Assembly: GCA_946631535.1 (NCBI GenBank)
Contig: CAMPAF010000004.1
Span: 1 to 34,769, forward strand
Source: an uncultured Verrucomicrobiota bacterium
GTDB lineage: Bacteria > Verrucomicrobiota > Kiritimatiellia > RFP12 > UBA1067
DNA: 34,769 nt
Direction of reading: 5' to 3'
A model generated the notes under the pieces. It worked only from the letters and a program-made list of their open reading frames with translations. It made no database searches and was not told where the DNA came from. Within the stretch, counting starts at the first letter, position 1. Each line of letters starts with the position of its first letter. Position numbers and translations under genes: made by a program. Positions 1 to 8,200 of this stretch are shown in pieces.

Positions 1-55
1 CCTTGTCGCCTTTCGCGCCCGTCGCGCCGGTGTCGCCCTTGTCGCCTTTCGCGCC
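1..55. repeat. Terminal direct repeat, left copy (identical to 34715-34769)
   Basis: The first 55 bases equal the last 55 bases exactly. A 55-base end overlap is what a de Bruijn assembler leaves on a circular contig, and the fibre reading frame is kept across the join. The overlap lies inside a 36-base tandem repeat coding for a 12-residue collagen unit, so unit copies may have been collapsed. Confidence 0.9.
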
Positions 56-544
56 GTCCCGGCCGAGCTCGATCCACTCTTCGCCGTCGAAGTAGCGCCC
101 ATCGTACACGTCGCCCGCCACAGGCTCCTCGGGCATCGAGGAGCGGAGATGGAGCGTGATCGCGATGCCGTGGTCCGAGACGGATGCGTCATGCGCGCGG
201 ACGACCACGTCGCCGACGCCGAGCGTCCAGCTGCGCGCGACGCCCGCCTCGTCCGTTCCGGATGCGTCCACCGTGAGGCCGTTGTCCACGCGCCCGGCGG
301 CGGCGAGATCCGCCGCGGGAATGGTGAACACCCACAGGTTCCCGCTCGCCACGCATGCGTACGTGTGCGAGACGCCGTCCGCGTTGACGACGGTGACGGC
401 GACGGCGGACACCGACGTGCCGCAGCGCCGGCGAGGAACGTCCAGCACGCCGACCGTGGCGTCGCTGCCGGTCCAGACTTCGAGCGGGCCGCATGCCATC
501 CCGGCATGCCCCGCGCTTGCCTTCACTGATATGGTCGTTATCAT
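1..544 (-). CDS. Collagen-like tail fibre, N-terminal part (runs off window start)
   Basis: Begins with ATG at 544, preceded by GGAGAAGG, and reads off the window start with no stop. If the 55-base end repeat is joined, it continues in the same frame at 34714 and stops at 33930, giving a 442-residue protein. Residues 1-160 look like a globular attachment domain. Residue 161 begins an unbroken run of Gly-X-Y triplets ([13 protein letters not shown]...), typical of phage collagen-like fibres that form triple-helical rods. The gene lies directly after the tape measure gene, where tail-tip or fibre genes are expected. A fibre or baseplate-spike role is inferred from position and repeats; the receptor is unknown. 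Confidence 0.85.
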   Translation of the reverse strand, partial: MITTISVKASAGHAGMACGPLEVWTGSDATVGVLDVPRRRCGTSVSAVAVTVVNADGVSHTYACVASGNLWVFTIPAADLAAAGRVDNGLTVDASGTDEAGVARSWTLGVGDVVVRAHDASVSDHGIAITLHLRSSMPEEPVAGDVYDGRYFDGEEWIELGRDGAKGDKGDTGATGAKGDK

Positions 545-578
545 TTCACCTTCTCCACCCGGCTTGCCGGACTAGGTT

Positions 579-2294
579 CTACTGTATTGCCAAAGCCTTC
601 TTTATCGTTTCCGCGATCTTCTGGATGTCGCTCGCCTGCTTCTTGGCCTCCTTCTTCGAGAGCATCTCCGTGTTCATGGCGAGCTTGCCGAGCGCCTGGA
701 TCTGGTCCGGCGTGTACTTCGATTTGAGGTACGACATGAAGACGTCGGCCTGCTTCTTCGGCATGTCGCCCCGCAGGAAGCGCGTCATCGGAGCCTGGTC
801 GATCTTCATCTCGTTCTTGGCGTTGCGCACGTCGCGCTGGTCCTGGCGGTGCTTCTTCTGCCAGCCCTGCCACCCGAGCGCGGACTCCACGCCCTTGCCG
901 ATGCCGGCGATGTCCACCTTCACGTACGTGCCGCTGCCGGGCGACTTGCCGCCCTTCTTCTCCTTCGCGTCCTTCTCGGCGGCGGCGGCGTTCGTCTCCT
1001 CGGCCTTGTTGCGCCGCTCCATGATCTCGGCGAACTTCTGGTTCAGCTCGTGGCGGATCTCCTCGTCCTCGCAGCCTTCCTCCATGAGCTCGTTCAGCCG
1101 GTTCACGAGCTCGAGCGAGGAGATGTCAGCCTTCCGCGCGACCTCAAAGATGCGCCGCCGCCACTCCATCTCTCGCTGGTTCTCAATTGACGCGATCACA
1201 GACTCCTCCGTCACCGCGTTCTTCTTCGCCTGCAACGCCGCCGCCGCCTGCTCCTCGTTCGCCAGCGCGGTCTCCGCAGTCGTCAGGTTCGTGCGCGCGA
1301 GCTCCAGCGCCTCGCCGGAAGCGGCCACGCGCCCCTCGGCGGCCGTGACGGCTTCCGATGCGGACTTCACCGCGGCGTCCGCCTTCGCGATATTCCCCGT
1401 GATGCTCGTGAGGCCGTCGTAGATTCCCTTGTTCGCCTCCTGGTAGTCCTGCCACGCCTTGAGGTATCCCGCATGCAGCTTCCTCGCCGTGAACAGGTCC
1501 ACGCCAATCTGCTGCTGCATCTCCTCGACGCTCCAGTTCGCCTTCGCCTGGAGCCGGGCGCCTTCCTCGAGCTGATACTTGTAGCGCTCTCGGTATTCGA
1601 TCTCGGCGCGCGCCGCCGCGTCGCGCTTCGCGGCGAGCTCCTCGGCCTGCTGCCGGAGGGCGTTCAGCTCGTCGGTGTAGACCTGCTGCGCGTTCGTCGC
1701 CTTCTGCAATTCGCCGTTCGCCTGCTCCACGCCGATCTTGAGGTTCTTGATCGCCGTCACCGCCTTGTCGCCGGCGTCCACGATCCCGGCCGCCACCGCC
1801 TTCACGGCCTCGAGGTTCAGGTTCGCCACGTTCTGCTTCACGGCCGCGTCGACCTTGCCGTTCAGCGCCTTCAGCAGGGCGTCCGCGTCCTTCTCCGCCT
1901 TCTGCATCTCCTGCGAGAGGCTCGCCACCTTCACGCCCAGGTCCGCCACGGTGGCGACGACCTCGGCGCGCAACACGTCGGCGTACGCCTTCGCCTTCTC
2001 CTTCGCCTCCTTCCACTTGTCGACCATGAAGCCGATCGCCTGCGATGCCACAGCCGACATGACACCCCAGATGCCGCCTCGGCCTATCTCGGAGAGCAGG
2101 CTGATGGACTTGCTGATCGCGCCGTTCAGCTGGCCGGAGAACACGCCGGAAAGCTCCTGGAGTACGGTCTTCCCGCCGCCGGCGAAATCCCTGATGCTCT
2201 TCTGCGCGCCCTTGATGTCGGCGTCCATCTGGCGGAAGGACGAGGCCAGTCCGTACTTGCCTGCAAGTTCCAGTTGTATCCGCTCCGTCGCCAT
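579..2294 (-). CDS. Tail tape measure-like protein
   Basis: A 571-residue protein. A short hydrophobic stretch (about residues 72-92) is followed by long Ala/Glu/Lys/Gln-rich helical and coiled-coil regions (about 95-370), then a Lys-rich C-terminus. This composition, and the place between the tail assembly gene and the fibre gene, fit a tape measure protein, which sets tail length and sits in the tail tube. It is short for a tape measure, so the tail would be short for a siphovirus. ATG 2294 follows GAGG with good spacing. No peptidase or lysozyme motif was seen. It is the largest helix-rich protein of the tail module; function is inferred from position and composition. Confidence 0.7.
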   Translation of the reverse strand: MATERIQLELAGKYGLASSFRQMDADIKGAQKSIRDFAGGGKTVLQELSGVFSGQLNGAISKSISLLSEIGRGGIWGVMSAVASQAIGFMVDKWKEAKEKAKAYADVLRAEVVATVADLGVKVASLSQEMQKAEKDADALLKALNGKVDAAVKQNVANLNLEAVKAVAAGIVDAGDKAVTAIKNLKIGVEQANGELQKATNAQQVYTDELNALRQQAEELAAKRDAAARAEIEYRERYKYQLEEGARLQAKANWSVEEMQQQIGVDLFTARKLHAGYLKAWQDYQEANKGIYDGLTSITGNIAKADAAVKSASEAVTAAEGRVAASGEALELARTNLTTAETALANEEQAAAALQAKKNAVTEESVIASIENQREMEWRRRIFEVARKADISSLELVNRLNELMEEGCEDEEIRHELNQKFAEIMERRNKAEETNAAAAEKDAKEKKGGKSPGSGTYVKVDIAGIGKGVESALGWQGWQKKHRQDQRDVRNAKNEMKIDQAPMTRFLRGDMPKKQADVFMSYLKSKYTPDQIQALGKLAMNTEMLSKKEAKKQASDIQKIAETIKKALAIQ

Positions 2295-2311
2295 GGTATA
2301 ATTACCTCATG

Positions 2312-3142
2312 TCATTCCACCCCGGAGGAGACAGCGCCCCGCTCGGCGGTGCCGCGCTCGTGTTCGGGCTCGCCGTTGCGGGCCTGATCCTCTTCGTGTT
2401 CGTGTTCGGCGTCCTGCTCGGCTGGCTTTGACGCATTTGCCCTTATCTCGTCCTTCACGCGCAGGTAGGCCGCCAGCGCGTCCGAATGCGACGACTTCCG
2501 GTATCCGTCACCGTACTTGACCTCCTGCATGTACGCGACGAGCGCGACGAGCTGCGACCGCGTGAGGCTCGACACCTCCTCGACCGACCCCAGCCGGAAC
2601 GCCACGGCGTCGCGTATCACGCCGGCGAGCCACGCAGGCTCGGCGGCATCCTCTTCCGGAAGCGCCTCCCCGGCGTCCTTCCCCGCGTCCTTCCCGGCCG
2701 GCGCCTCCTCCATCTCCCCGGCATCGTTGCCGCAGACCGCGTATCGGACGGCCTCGCCGAGCTGCCGGATGGTGTAGGCGCCCGCCGGGCCCTCGCAGAA
2801 CGCGGCGACCGCCGCCATGACGGCCTCGCGGTCTGTGGGCGACGGAAGATCCTCGCGCGCCGTCGAAAGGCTAACGGCGCGGAGGAAGAGGAGCGTCTGC
2901 GCGTTCAACAGGTCGAACACCGCCGCCGCGCGATTGAGCCAGAGATCGTCGGAGATGGTCGGCTCGCGAAGCGCCACGTCGCCCAGGAAGGCGACGCGAG
3001 GCATCACGTGGAAGTCGGCCGCATGCGAGGCGTGCTCGACCTTCAGGCCGAAGGCGTTGAGGCGCACTGCGTCGCGCACGGGCACCTCGATCCCCTCGGC
3101 CTTCATCGCGGCCAGGTCCTCCATCGCCATCTCCGAGACCAT
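2312..3142 (-). CDS. Putative tail assembly chaperone-like protein
   Basis: A 276-residue protein between the putative major tail protein and the tape measure, the usual place of lambda G/GT-type chaperones that coat the tape measure during tail assembly. The N-terminal half (about 1-130) is mixed helical. A low-complexity segment rich in Ala, Gly, Lys, Glu and Asp follows (about 140-165), then a helical stretch, and a very hydrophilic Glu/His/Arg-rich tail (about 240-276). I saw no obvious slippery site, so it may be one polypeptide. The family is not recognised; the role rests on gene order alone. Confidence 0.5.
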   Translation of the reverse strand: MVSEMAMEDLAAMKAEGIEVPVRDAVRLNAFGLKVEHASHAADFHVMPRVAFLGDVALREPTISDDLWLNRAAAVFDLLNAQTLLFLRAVSLSTAREDLPSPTDREAVMAAVAAFCEGPAGAYTIRQLGEAVRYAVCGNDAGEMEEAPAGKDAGKDAGEALPEEDAAEPAWLAGVIRDAVAFRLGSVEEVSSLTRSQLVALVAYMQEVKYGDGYRKSSHSDALAAYLRVKDEIRANASKPAEQDAEHEHEEDQARNGEPEHERGTAERGAVSSGVE

Positions 3143-3151
3143 CGGATCTCC

Positions 3152-3850
3152 TTACGCCTTCGTGAGGTACTTCACCAGCGTCATGGACCAGGTCGCGTGG
3201 TCGCTGTCAGGATTCGCGCAGTCGAGCGGCGCGGCCACTTCCCAGCCGGTGCCGGGCGTGACCGTGGGTGCCACGTCGCCGACCTGCATGATGCTGATCT
3301 GCGCTTCGATCTTGCCCTCCACGACGTCGTGCGCGAGGCAGACGCCGTCCTTCGTCGCCTTGCTGATCGTCGCGCTGCCGGCGTAGTTCGCGCTCTGGAG
3401 GTGGTTGCCGGTGCCGGAAACCGAGAACGCGGAGAAGAGGATGTGCGCGTGGTGCGTGGTGGGCAGCGTGAACGCCGGGATCTCGTAGACGCATCCCTGC
3501 GTGGCGTCGTCCGCCACCTGCTCACCGCCCGCGCTGATGGTGGGCGCGGCGCCGGCGGCCGTCGAGATCGTGAAGCTGCCGAGACAGAACTTCATCTCGT
3601 CCACGGTCGTGACCTTGCCGAGCTTGATGAGCGTGTTGGTCTGGCCGCTCTTCGCCGTCACGAGCTGCGCCTTCAGCTGGTAGTCGCAGCTGGGCGAGCG
3701 CGTGTCTCCGTACACGTCGGCGGCCACTATCGAGCCGTCCTGACCGTGGGCCTCGGCGAGGGAATGGGTGTGTCCCTCGTCGCTCTTGACGCAGACGAGC
3801 GAAACGCCGTCGGCGATGTTGTAGTAGTCCTGCTTTGTCTTGAGGGACAT
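3152..3850 (-). CDS. Putative major tail (tube) protein
   Basis: A 232-residue, beta-rich protein beginning MSLKTKQDYYN at ATG 3850, preceded by AAGGAA. The frame stays open upstream to 4255, but that part overlaps a well-formed neighbouring gene and lacks a ribosome site, so the start at 3850 is chosen. It has many Gly, Ser and Thr residues, no signal peptide and no membrane segment. The order neck proteins, this gene, chaperone-like gene, tape measure is the usual siphovirus order, which makes this the likely tail tube subunit. No family motif was recognised. Confidence 0.6.
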   Translation of the reverse strand: MSLKTKQDYYNIADGVSLVCVKSDEGHTHSLAEAHGQDGSIVAADVYGDTRSPSCDYQLKAQLVTAKSGQTNTLIKLGKVTTVDEMKFCLGSFTISTAAGAAPTISAGGEQVADDATQGCVYEIPAFTLPTTHHAHILFSAFSVSGTGNHLQSANYAGSATISKATKDGVCLAHDVVEGKIEAQISIMQVGDVAPTVTPGTGWEVAAPLDCANPDSDHATWSMTLVKYLTKA

Positions 3851-3861
3851 GTTCAGTTTCC

Positions 3862-4347
3862 TTAGTTGGTTGTTCTTGGTGTGCCCTTGAGGGCGAAGGA
3901 GCGGGTGACGACCCACGCGCGCCGCGTGGCGTCGTATTCGGGCGGCTCGCCAGGCTCGAGCTGGATGCCGCAGATCTCGAAGGTTTCGGTGGACAGCTCG
4001 GCGATGAGGGACTCGGCGCCGTCGTCCATCTGCCATTCGATGAGCTTGGCGGCGATCGGCGCGAGCACCTGCGCCACCTCGGCGGCGGTCGGCGCGAGAT
4101 CCCGGCGGACGGAGAGCGCGATCGCCACCGGCAGGTCGGCAGACATCACCGTCCAGTTCGCCCACGACGGAGCACCGACGGCGACGCCGATGCGGCAGCT
4201 GCCGCCGCCCTCCGTCTCGAGGCCCTTCACCTCGCCGGTGGCGGACGGTTGCCACGCGCCCTCGATGGAGACGCCCGCCGGCATGCCGTCCAGCGCCTCG
4301 AAGACCTCGATGATCTTGGCCTCCACGTCCTGCTCGATGAGTCTCAC
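3862..4347 (-). CDS. Putative tail terminator or neck protein
   Basis: A 161-residue protein starting at GTG 4347, which overlaps the upstream stop (GTGA) and follows a perfect GGAGG seven bases away. The frame is open far upstream, but that part lies over other genes and is Arg-rich shadow sequence. The protein is mixed alpha/beta with no membrane segment (…EVFEALDGMPAGVSIEG…). A mid-sized gene just before the major tail protein is typical of tail terminator or tail completion proteins that cap the tail tube. The assignment is by position. Confidence 0.5.
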   Translation of the reverse strand: MRLIEQDVEAKIIEVFEALDGMPAGVSIEGAWQPSATGEVKGLETEGGGSCRIGVAVGAPSWANWTVMSADLPVAIALSVRRDLAPTAAEVAQVLAPIAAKLIEWQMDDGAESLIAELSTETFEICGIQLEPGEPPEYDATRRAWVVTRSFALKGTPRTTN

Positions 4348-5141
4348 TTCGTCACCTCCGGGAACGGTATCTGCAAATCCATGTCGAGCCGGGTGCCTGC
4401 GGCCTTGCGCAGGCGTCCGGCGATGCTGTTCGCCGCACTCATCATCGCGGTCTCCATCGCGCCCTTGCCGCCCTTGAGGGCGAGCTTTGCGTAGTCGAGG
4501 TAGTCCGTGACATGCAGCGAGAAGTCGTCCCCCACGCGGTTCGCGCTCACGACCGCGGCCTTCGCCGCGATCTGCCGGGCCCTGCCGCCTTTCGCCTCCA
4601 CGGGCGCGGAGCGCGTGGAGAGCTTCGCCATCGCCCAGCCGAGGGTGTCGCGGGCCATGCCGCGCTCCTTGCGGAGGAGCCTGCGCACGCGGTCGGCGGC
4701 GTAGCGCATGGCGACGGTCGCGTCCGGCGCCATCACCACGTAGCGGCCCTTGTTGAGCGTGCGGCTCCATGGCACGTCCTCGTTCGCGAGCGTGATCTGG
4801 AAGACGTAGCCCTCGCCCTTCAGGCCGTACATGAGGTTGACCGGCTTCACGTCCGGCATCACGGGACCGTGCGACGAGAGGCGCGCGGTGCGGCGGCGGC
4901 GGCTCTTGGGCCCGCTCCATCCCGCCACGCCCGGAAGCCTGTAGACGCGGAACATGTGCGGATTCGGCTCCTCGGGCGCCGTCTTGGTCAGCGCGCGCAG
5001 CGACTTGACCACCGTGATGGCGGTGGCCGTCACGGCGTCCTTCAGCGTCTCGCGAAGGACGGCCTCGCGCTTCGAGATGAGGCTCGACAGCACCTCGAGC
5101 GGCCCGCCGTTGTAGGTGGCGCTGATGCTGGGCGCGATCAT
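4344..5141 (-). CDS. Putative HK97 gp10-like neck or minor tail protein
   Basis: A 265-residue protein from ATG 5141, whose start overlaps the previous stop (ATGA). It has a helical N-terminus (ISKREAVLRETLKDAV...), an Arg/Lys-rich centre with RRRRTAR near residue 70, and alternating polar and hydrophobic helices later. Gene order places it among the head-to-tail connector genes, where gp10-like proteins usually sit. Earlier in-frame starts up to 5360 were rejected because they read through the neighbouring gene as Arg/Gly-rich shadow sequence. Confidence 0.5.
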   Translation of the reverse strand: MIAPSISATYNGGPLEVLSSLISKREAVLRETLKDAVTATAITVVKSLRALTKTAPEEPNPHMFRVYRLPGVAGWSGPKSRRRRTARLSSHGPVMPDVKPVNLMYGLKGEGYVFQITLANEDVPWSRTLNKGRYVVMAPDATVAMRYAADRVRRLLRKERGMARDTLGWAMAKLSTRSAPVEAKGGRARQIAAKAAVVSANRVGDDFSLHVTDYLDYAKLALKGGKGAMETAMMSAANSIAGRLRKAAGTRLDMDLQIPFPEVTK

Positions 5142-5464
5142 GCCGTCCGTCCCTCCATCGCGATGCAGTGCACGCGCTTCTGGACTTCCGTGACGTGGAC
5201 CATGCGGCCGTCCGCGAGGCGAATCTTCGAGCCGGCCACGGGAATCTGCTCCTGCGCCGGCCACGAGAACGGACCGCCGAGCGGCACCAGGACGGACACC
5301 ACATCGCGCTGCGAGTCGATGTCGCCGGTGCCGATCGGCCCGTCCAGCCCGCCCTCCCACAGCGCGGCACGGCAGTCGACATCGAGCCAGATCGTGCCAC
5401 GTTTCACGGACACGGTCACGCGCTCGGTGAAGAATGGCGCGAACGCTGCGGGATTGCGGAACAT
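5138..5464 (-). CDS. Putative head-tail joining protein
   Basis: A 108-residue, beta-rich protein beginning MFRNPAAFAPFF at ATG 5464, with AAGG just upstream overlapping the end of the preceding gene. The C-terminal part (residues 60-100) alternates strands (VVSVLVPLGGPF..., SKIRLADGRMVHVTEV), resembling small head-tail joining proteins of the lambda FII or HK97 gp9 type. Its stop overlaps the next start (ATGA), suggesting coupled translation. Family membership is inferred from fold-like pattern and position only. Confidence 0.5.
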   Translation of the reverse strand: MFRNPAAFAPFFTERVTVSVKRGTIWLDVDCRAALWEGGLDGPIGTGDIDSQRDVVSVLVPLGGPFSWPAQEQIPVAGSKIRLADGRMVHVTEVQKRVHCIAMEGRTA

Positions 5465-5468
5465 GACC

Positions 5469-6017
5469 TTATTCCACCACGATGCGGATCCAGCCATTCG
5501 TGGCGGCCGTGCCGGTGAATACCAGCTCTTCGGTCGCCGAGATGAAGGTGTCGGACGCGGGCGCGCCCTTGTACACCTTGCCGGACGCCGTGCCGGAGAG
5601 CAGCGAGACGTTCGTCGTCGCCACCTCCTTCAGCGCCCAGGAGACGTTCGTCGTCGCCGTCACCACGTCGTTCGTGGTGAGCCCGAGCACGTTGCAGTAC
5701 ACCTGCATCGGCGGCGGAAGGACCGCCACCTCGTTCGTGAACAGTGCATGCGTCACCACGTTCGAGTACACCACCTCGTAGGTGCTGTTGGTCGCGTAGG
5801 CGATCGTGACGGCGTTCGTGTACACCGGCGCGGAGTAGACCGCCGAGAGCGCGAACGAGCCGCCGCTCTGCGTGGCGGAGTAGGCCGTCGCCTGGAGCAG
5901 CTTGCCGCCGACGCCCGGCGTGAACGAGACGCCGCTCTCCGGAGTGAACGTCTTGACGGTCGCCGCGCCGACGCAGAGCGCCGCCGCAGCAAGCAGGATT
6001 GCGAGTGTCTTCTTCAT
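5469..6017 (-). CDS. Exported beta-rich protein inside the head module
   Basis: A 182-residue protein with a clear Sec-type signal peptide: positive start (MKK), hydrophobic core (TLAILLAAAALCV) and a small-residue cleavage region (GAA) near residue 19. The remainder is Thr/Val/Asn-rich and beta-like, with repeated TNxV segments. Codon use and tight spacing support a real gene: it follows the capsid gene and lies 4 bases before the joining protein gene. ATG 6017 has GGAA upstream. An exported protein between capsid and neck genes is unusual. It could be a capsid decoration protein whose N-terminus only mimics a signal, or a surface protein. No family recognised. Confidence 0.7.
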   Translation of the reverse strand: MKKTLAILLAAAALCVGAATVKTFTPESGVSFTPGVGGKLLQATAYSATQSGGSFALSAVYSAPVYTNAVTIAYATNSTYEVVYSNVVTHALFTNEVAVLPPPMQVYCNVLGLTTNDVVTATTNVSWALKEVATTNVSLLSGTASGKVYKGAPASDTFISATEELVFTGTAATNGWIRIVVE

Positions 6018-6046
6018 TGTCTGTGTTTCCGAGTCGGTTTTAATGT

Positions 6047-6080
6047 CCCCGGCGGAGGAAGGGAGGAACCTCCGCCGGGA
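6047..6080 (-). terminator. Strong hairpin after the capsid gene
   Basis: A perfect 12-base stem (TCCCGGCGGAGG with CCTCCGCCGGGA) and a 10-base loop, lying in the 80-base gap downstream of the capsid stop. No T-run follows on either strand, so it is probably a weak terminator or an mRNA 3' stabiliser that raises capsid expression over downstream genes. Confidence 0.55.
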
Positions 6081-6097
6081 ACGGGTGCGGGAATCGC

Positions 6098-7030
6098 TTA
6101 CGCGACGACGATCTGGTAGAAGCCAGGAGCGCCGGTGGCGTCGCCGTTGGCATCCGTCGCCGTGAGCTTGGAGCCGAACAGGCCTTCGGTCGTCCAGAAG
6201 ATCTCGCCGTCGTCGGCGTTCACCACAACGCGCTGCGTCATCGTGATGCCGCTGGTCTCGTCGGTGAACTCTCCGTACTCGATGAGGTTCCCGGCGACGC
6301 CCTTCGCAGGCTTCACCACGCGGTTCACGATCGCGAGCGCGTTCTCGGGCACGACGAAGCCCTTGCCCTTGCCGTCAGAGGCGGCCGCGCTGTCCGTGGA
6401 GATCGTCGGCGCGCTGTAGATCGCCTTGAAGCCGAGCGCCGCGCCGATGATGCCGCCGCGGACCACGGAGCCGTCGCCGACGATGCCGGCGTTCAGCACG
6501 GAGCAGAGCGCGGAGTAGGTGGTCGGCTCGAGGAGCAGCACGCAGGTGGCCGGATCGATCTTGGCGGTCTTCTCCATGTACGCACGGATGCCGAAGAAGT
6601 CAGCGAGCGTGGTGCCGCCGAGCGTGTGGTACGCGGCGCGCGCGAGGCGCGTCAGCTTGCCCGTGACGGACTTGACAAGCTCGACGCCGACGGCACGGCC
6701 GGAGACGGGCGCGAACTTGCCCCAGCAGTGAGCCGTCTCGTCCTCGAGGCAGTCGAGGTCGTCGAGCGAGAAGGTGGACTTCTTGCGGATGTCCGTCGCG
6801 ACCTGGAAGTTCTTGATCGTGCCGGTGGCGTGGGCGTAGTTGTTCGTGCTCTTCACGAACGTCTCGGCCGTGGCCGTGAGCACGTCGACGGCGACGCCGG
6901 TGCCGGGCTTGACCGCCTCGGGGGAGAAGTCGGTCGTGAACTGGGAGATGATCTCGAGGGCAGGACGCGCGGCGACGATGACCTTGTCGGACGCGGCGAT
7001 GAGTCCCTTCTTGGTGAGAGAGGTAGACAT
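6098..7030 (-). CDS. Putative major capsid protein
   Basis: A 310-residue protein placed directly after the protease/scaffold gene, the standard position for the capsid subunit. It has mixed alpha/beta content and no signal or membrane segment. The N-terminal stretch (VAARPALEIISQFTTDF) and a long beta-rich C-terminus with a Gly-rich end (residues 290-310) fit an HK97-fold coat protein, but I do not recognise a specific family. ATG 7030 follows AAGGAAACAG. The strong hairpin after its stop and the short intergenic gaps fit a highly expressed structural gene. There is no obvious long N-terminal delta domain, consistent with scaffold function residing in the upstream protease fusion. Confidence 0.7.
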   Translation of the reverse strand: MSTSLTKKGLIAASDKVIVAARPALEIISQFTTDFSPEAVKPGTGVAVDVLTATAETFVKSTNNYAHATGTIKNFQVATDIRKKSTFSLDDLDCLEDETAHCWGKFAPVSGRAVGVELVKSVTGKLTRLARAAYHTLGGTTLADFFGIRAYMEKTAKIDPATCVLLLEPTTYSALCSVLNAGIVGDGSVVRGGIIGAALGFKAIYSAPTISTDSAAASDGKGKGFVVPENALAIVNRVVKPAKGVAGNLIEYGEFTDETSGITMTQRVVVNADDGEIFWTTEGLFGSKLTATDANGDATGAPGFYQIVVA

Positions 7031-7072
7031 TTTTCTGTTTCCTTGTTTTGGCAGGTGCGCGACTTTCGGCCC

Positions 7073-8200
7073 TTACCGGGTTTTCTTGGTGGTTCTGGTT
7101 TTGGCGTGGGCCTTGCGGATCTCCTCGCGCTGCTCGGGCGACTTCGCCGCCTTGAGGGCGCTCTGGTACTCCTGCTCGGCATCCGTGCCTTCGCCTGGTG
7201 ACAGCACTCCGCCCGTCAGGAGAGCGTGCGCCTTGTTGAGCCGATCCAGCTGCTCACCTTTCGCGGCGAGGTCCTTCTCGGCAGTTTCGGCCCGCGCCAC
7301 GGCGCTGCTCAAGTCGGCCTTCGCCTTCTCGAGGTCGCCGCGTAGCGTTTCGACCTGACTCCTAAATTCATTGATGGCCGCCTCGTGCTTTGCCATGAGC
7401 TCGTCCATGGCGACCTTGTGCGCCTCCTCGGCGGAAGCCATCGCGACCTTGTGCGCATCATCGGCAGAGACGAGCGCCGCCGAGTGGCGGGACTCCATCG
7501 CGGCCAGCTCCGCCTTGTGCGCCTCCTGCATCTCGTTCAGCTTCTTCGACGCGCCCTTATAGCGCGCTTCCCAGTCCTCGGCCACCGGCGCCGGACGCTG
7601 GGCCTCCTTGTGCGCATAGAACGCCGTGGCGGCCTCCGGAGCATGCGCGAACATGAGGCGCGTGTCGCACTTCGCCGCCGCCGGAAGATCCTCGACGAGC
7701 GGCGTGGCGGCGAGGCCGTACAGCTCGCAGTCCTTGTCCTCGATCCAGGTCTCGTCGTCCATGTACTTTGCCAGCTCCATCGGAGGGACGGAGAACTTCG
7801 ACTGGTAGAAGCCGATGATGGCGTCCTTCATCTTGTCGAGCGTTTCGGCTTCCTTGCGCAGCGCCTCGGCGTCGCCGAGCGCGATGCTCCAGGGATTGTG
7901 GATCATCATGAATGAGCCCTTGCCCATGCGGATCTCGTCGGCCGCGCACGCCACGACGGACGCCATGCTGGCGGCCACGCCGAGCACGTTCGCCGTCACC
8001 TTGCCCTTGCTGTAGGCCTTGAAGGCGTTCGCGATCGCGAGGCCGGCCATCACGGAGCCGCCGAGCGAGTTGATGTTCACCTCGATGTCGCCGTCCTGCT
8101 TCGCCAGCCAGCCGATGACCATCGCGGGCACGATGTCGCTCTCGAAGTACTTCTGCGAGTCGTCCTGTACGATGTCGCCGAGAAGGTTGAATGTTTTCAT
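7073..8200 (-). CDS. ClpP-type prohead protease fused to a scaffold-like coiled coil
   Basis: A 375-residue protein. Residues 1-170 form a ClpP/S14-like protease: NSLGGSV near 44-50, Ser78 in GVAASMAS as likely nucleophile, His101 in MMIHNPW, and acidic residues 148-149 in the region of the catalytic Asp. Residues about 205-320 are a long charged coiled coil, including an imperfect 11-residue duplication with AHKVAM. Phage proteins of this type mature the procapsid and also act as scaffold. ATG 8200 overlaps the portal stop and follows AAGGAA. The open frame upstream reads through the portal gene and is not coding. Confidence 0.85.
   Translation of the reverse strand: MKTFNLLGDIVQDDSQKYFESDIVPAMVIGWLAKQDGDIEVNINSLGGSVMAGLAIANAFKAYSKGKVTANVLGVAASMASVVACAADEIRMGKGSFMMIHNPWSIALGDAEALRKEAETLDKMKDAIIGFYQSKFSVPPMELAKYMDDETWIEDKDCELYGLAATPLVEDLPAAAKCDTRLMFAHAPEAATAFYAHKEAQRPAPVAEDWEARYKGASKKLNEMQEAHKAELAAMESRHSAALVSADDAHKVAMASAEEAHKVAMDELMAKHEAAINEFRSQVETLRGDLEKAKADLSSAVARAETAEKDLAAKGEQLDRLNKAHALLTGGVLSPGEGTDAEQEYQSALKAAKSPEQREEIRKAHAKTRTTKKTR

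Noticed and set aside
1183..2016. Second minus-strand frame within the tape measure gene
   Set aside because: Gly/Arg/Glu-rich shadow with no start signal.
2486..3865. Long plus-strand open frame opposite the tail genes
   Set aside because: Rich in Arg/His/Val/Leu, no ribosome site, and it is the complement of better-supported genes; the GC-rich DNA gives many such frames.
3851..4255. N-terminal extension of the major tail protein gene
   Set aside because: It overlaps a well-supported neighbouring gene, is Arg/His-rich, and a good ribosome site precedes ATG 3850.
4348..5400. Upstream extension of the tail terminator-like gene to 5400
   Set aside because: It is a shadow of two other genes; GTG 4347 has a perfect GGAGG and a GTGA overlap.
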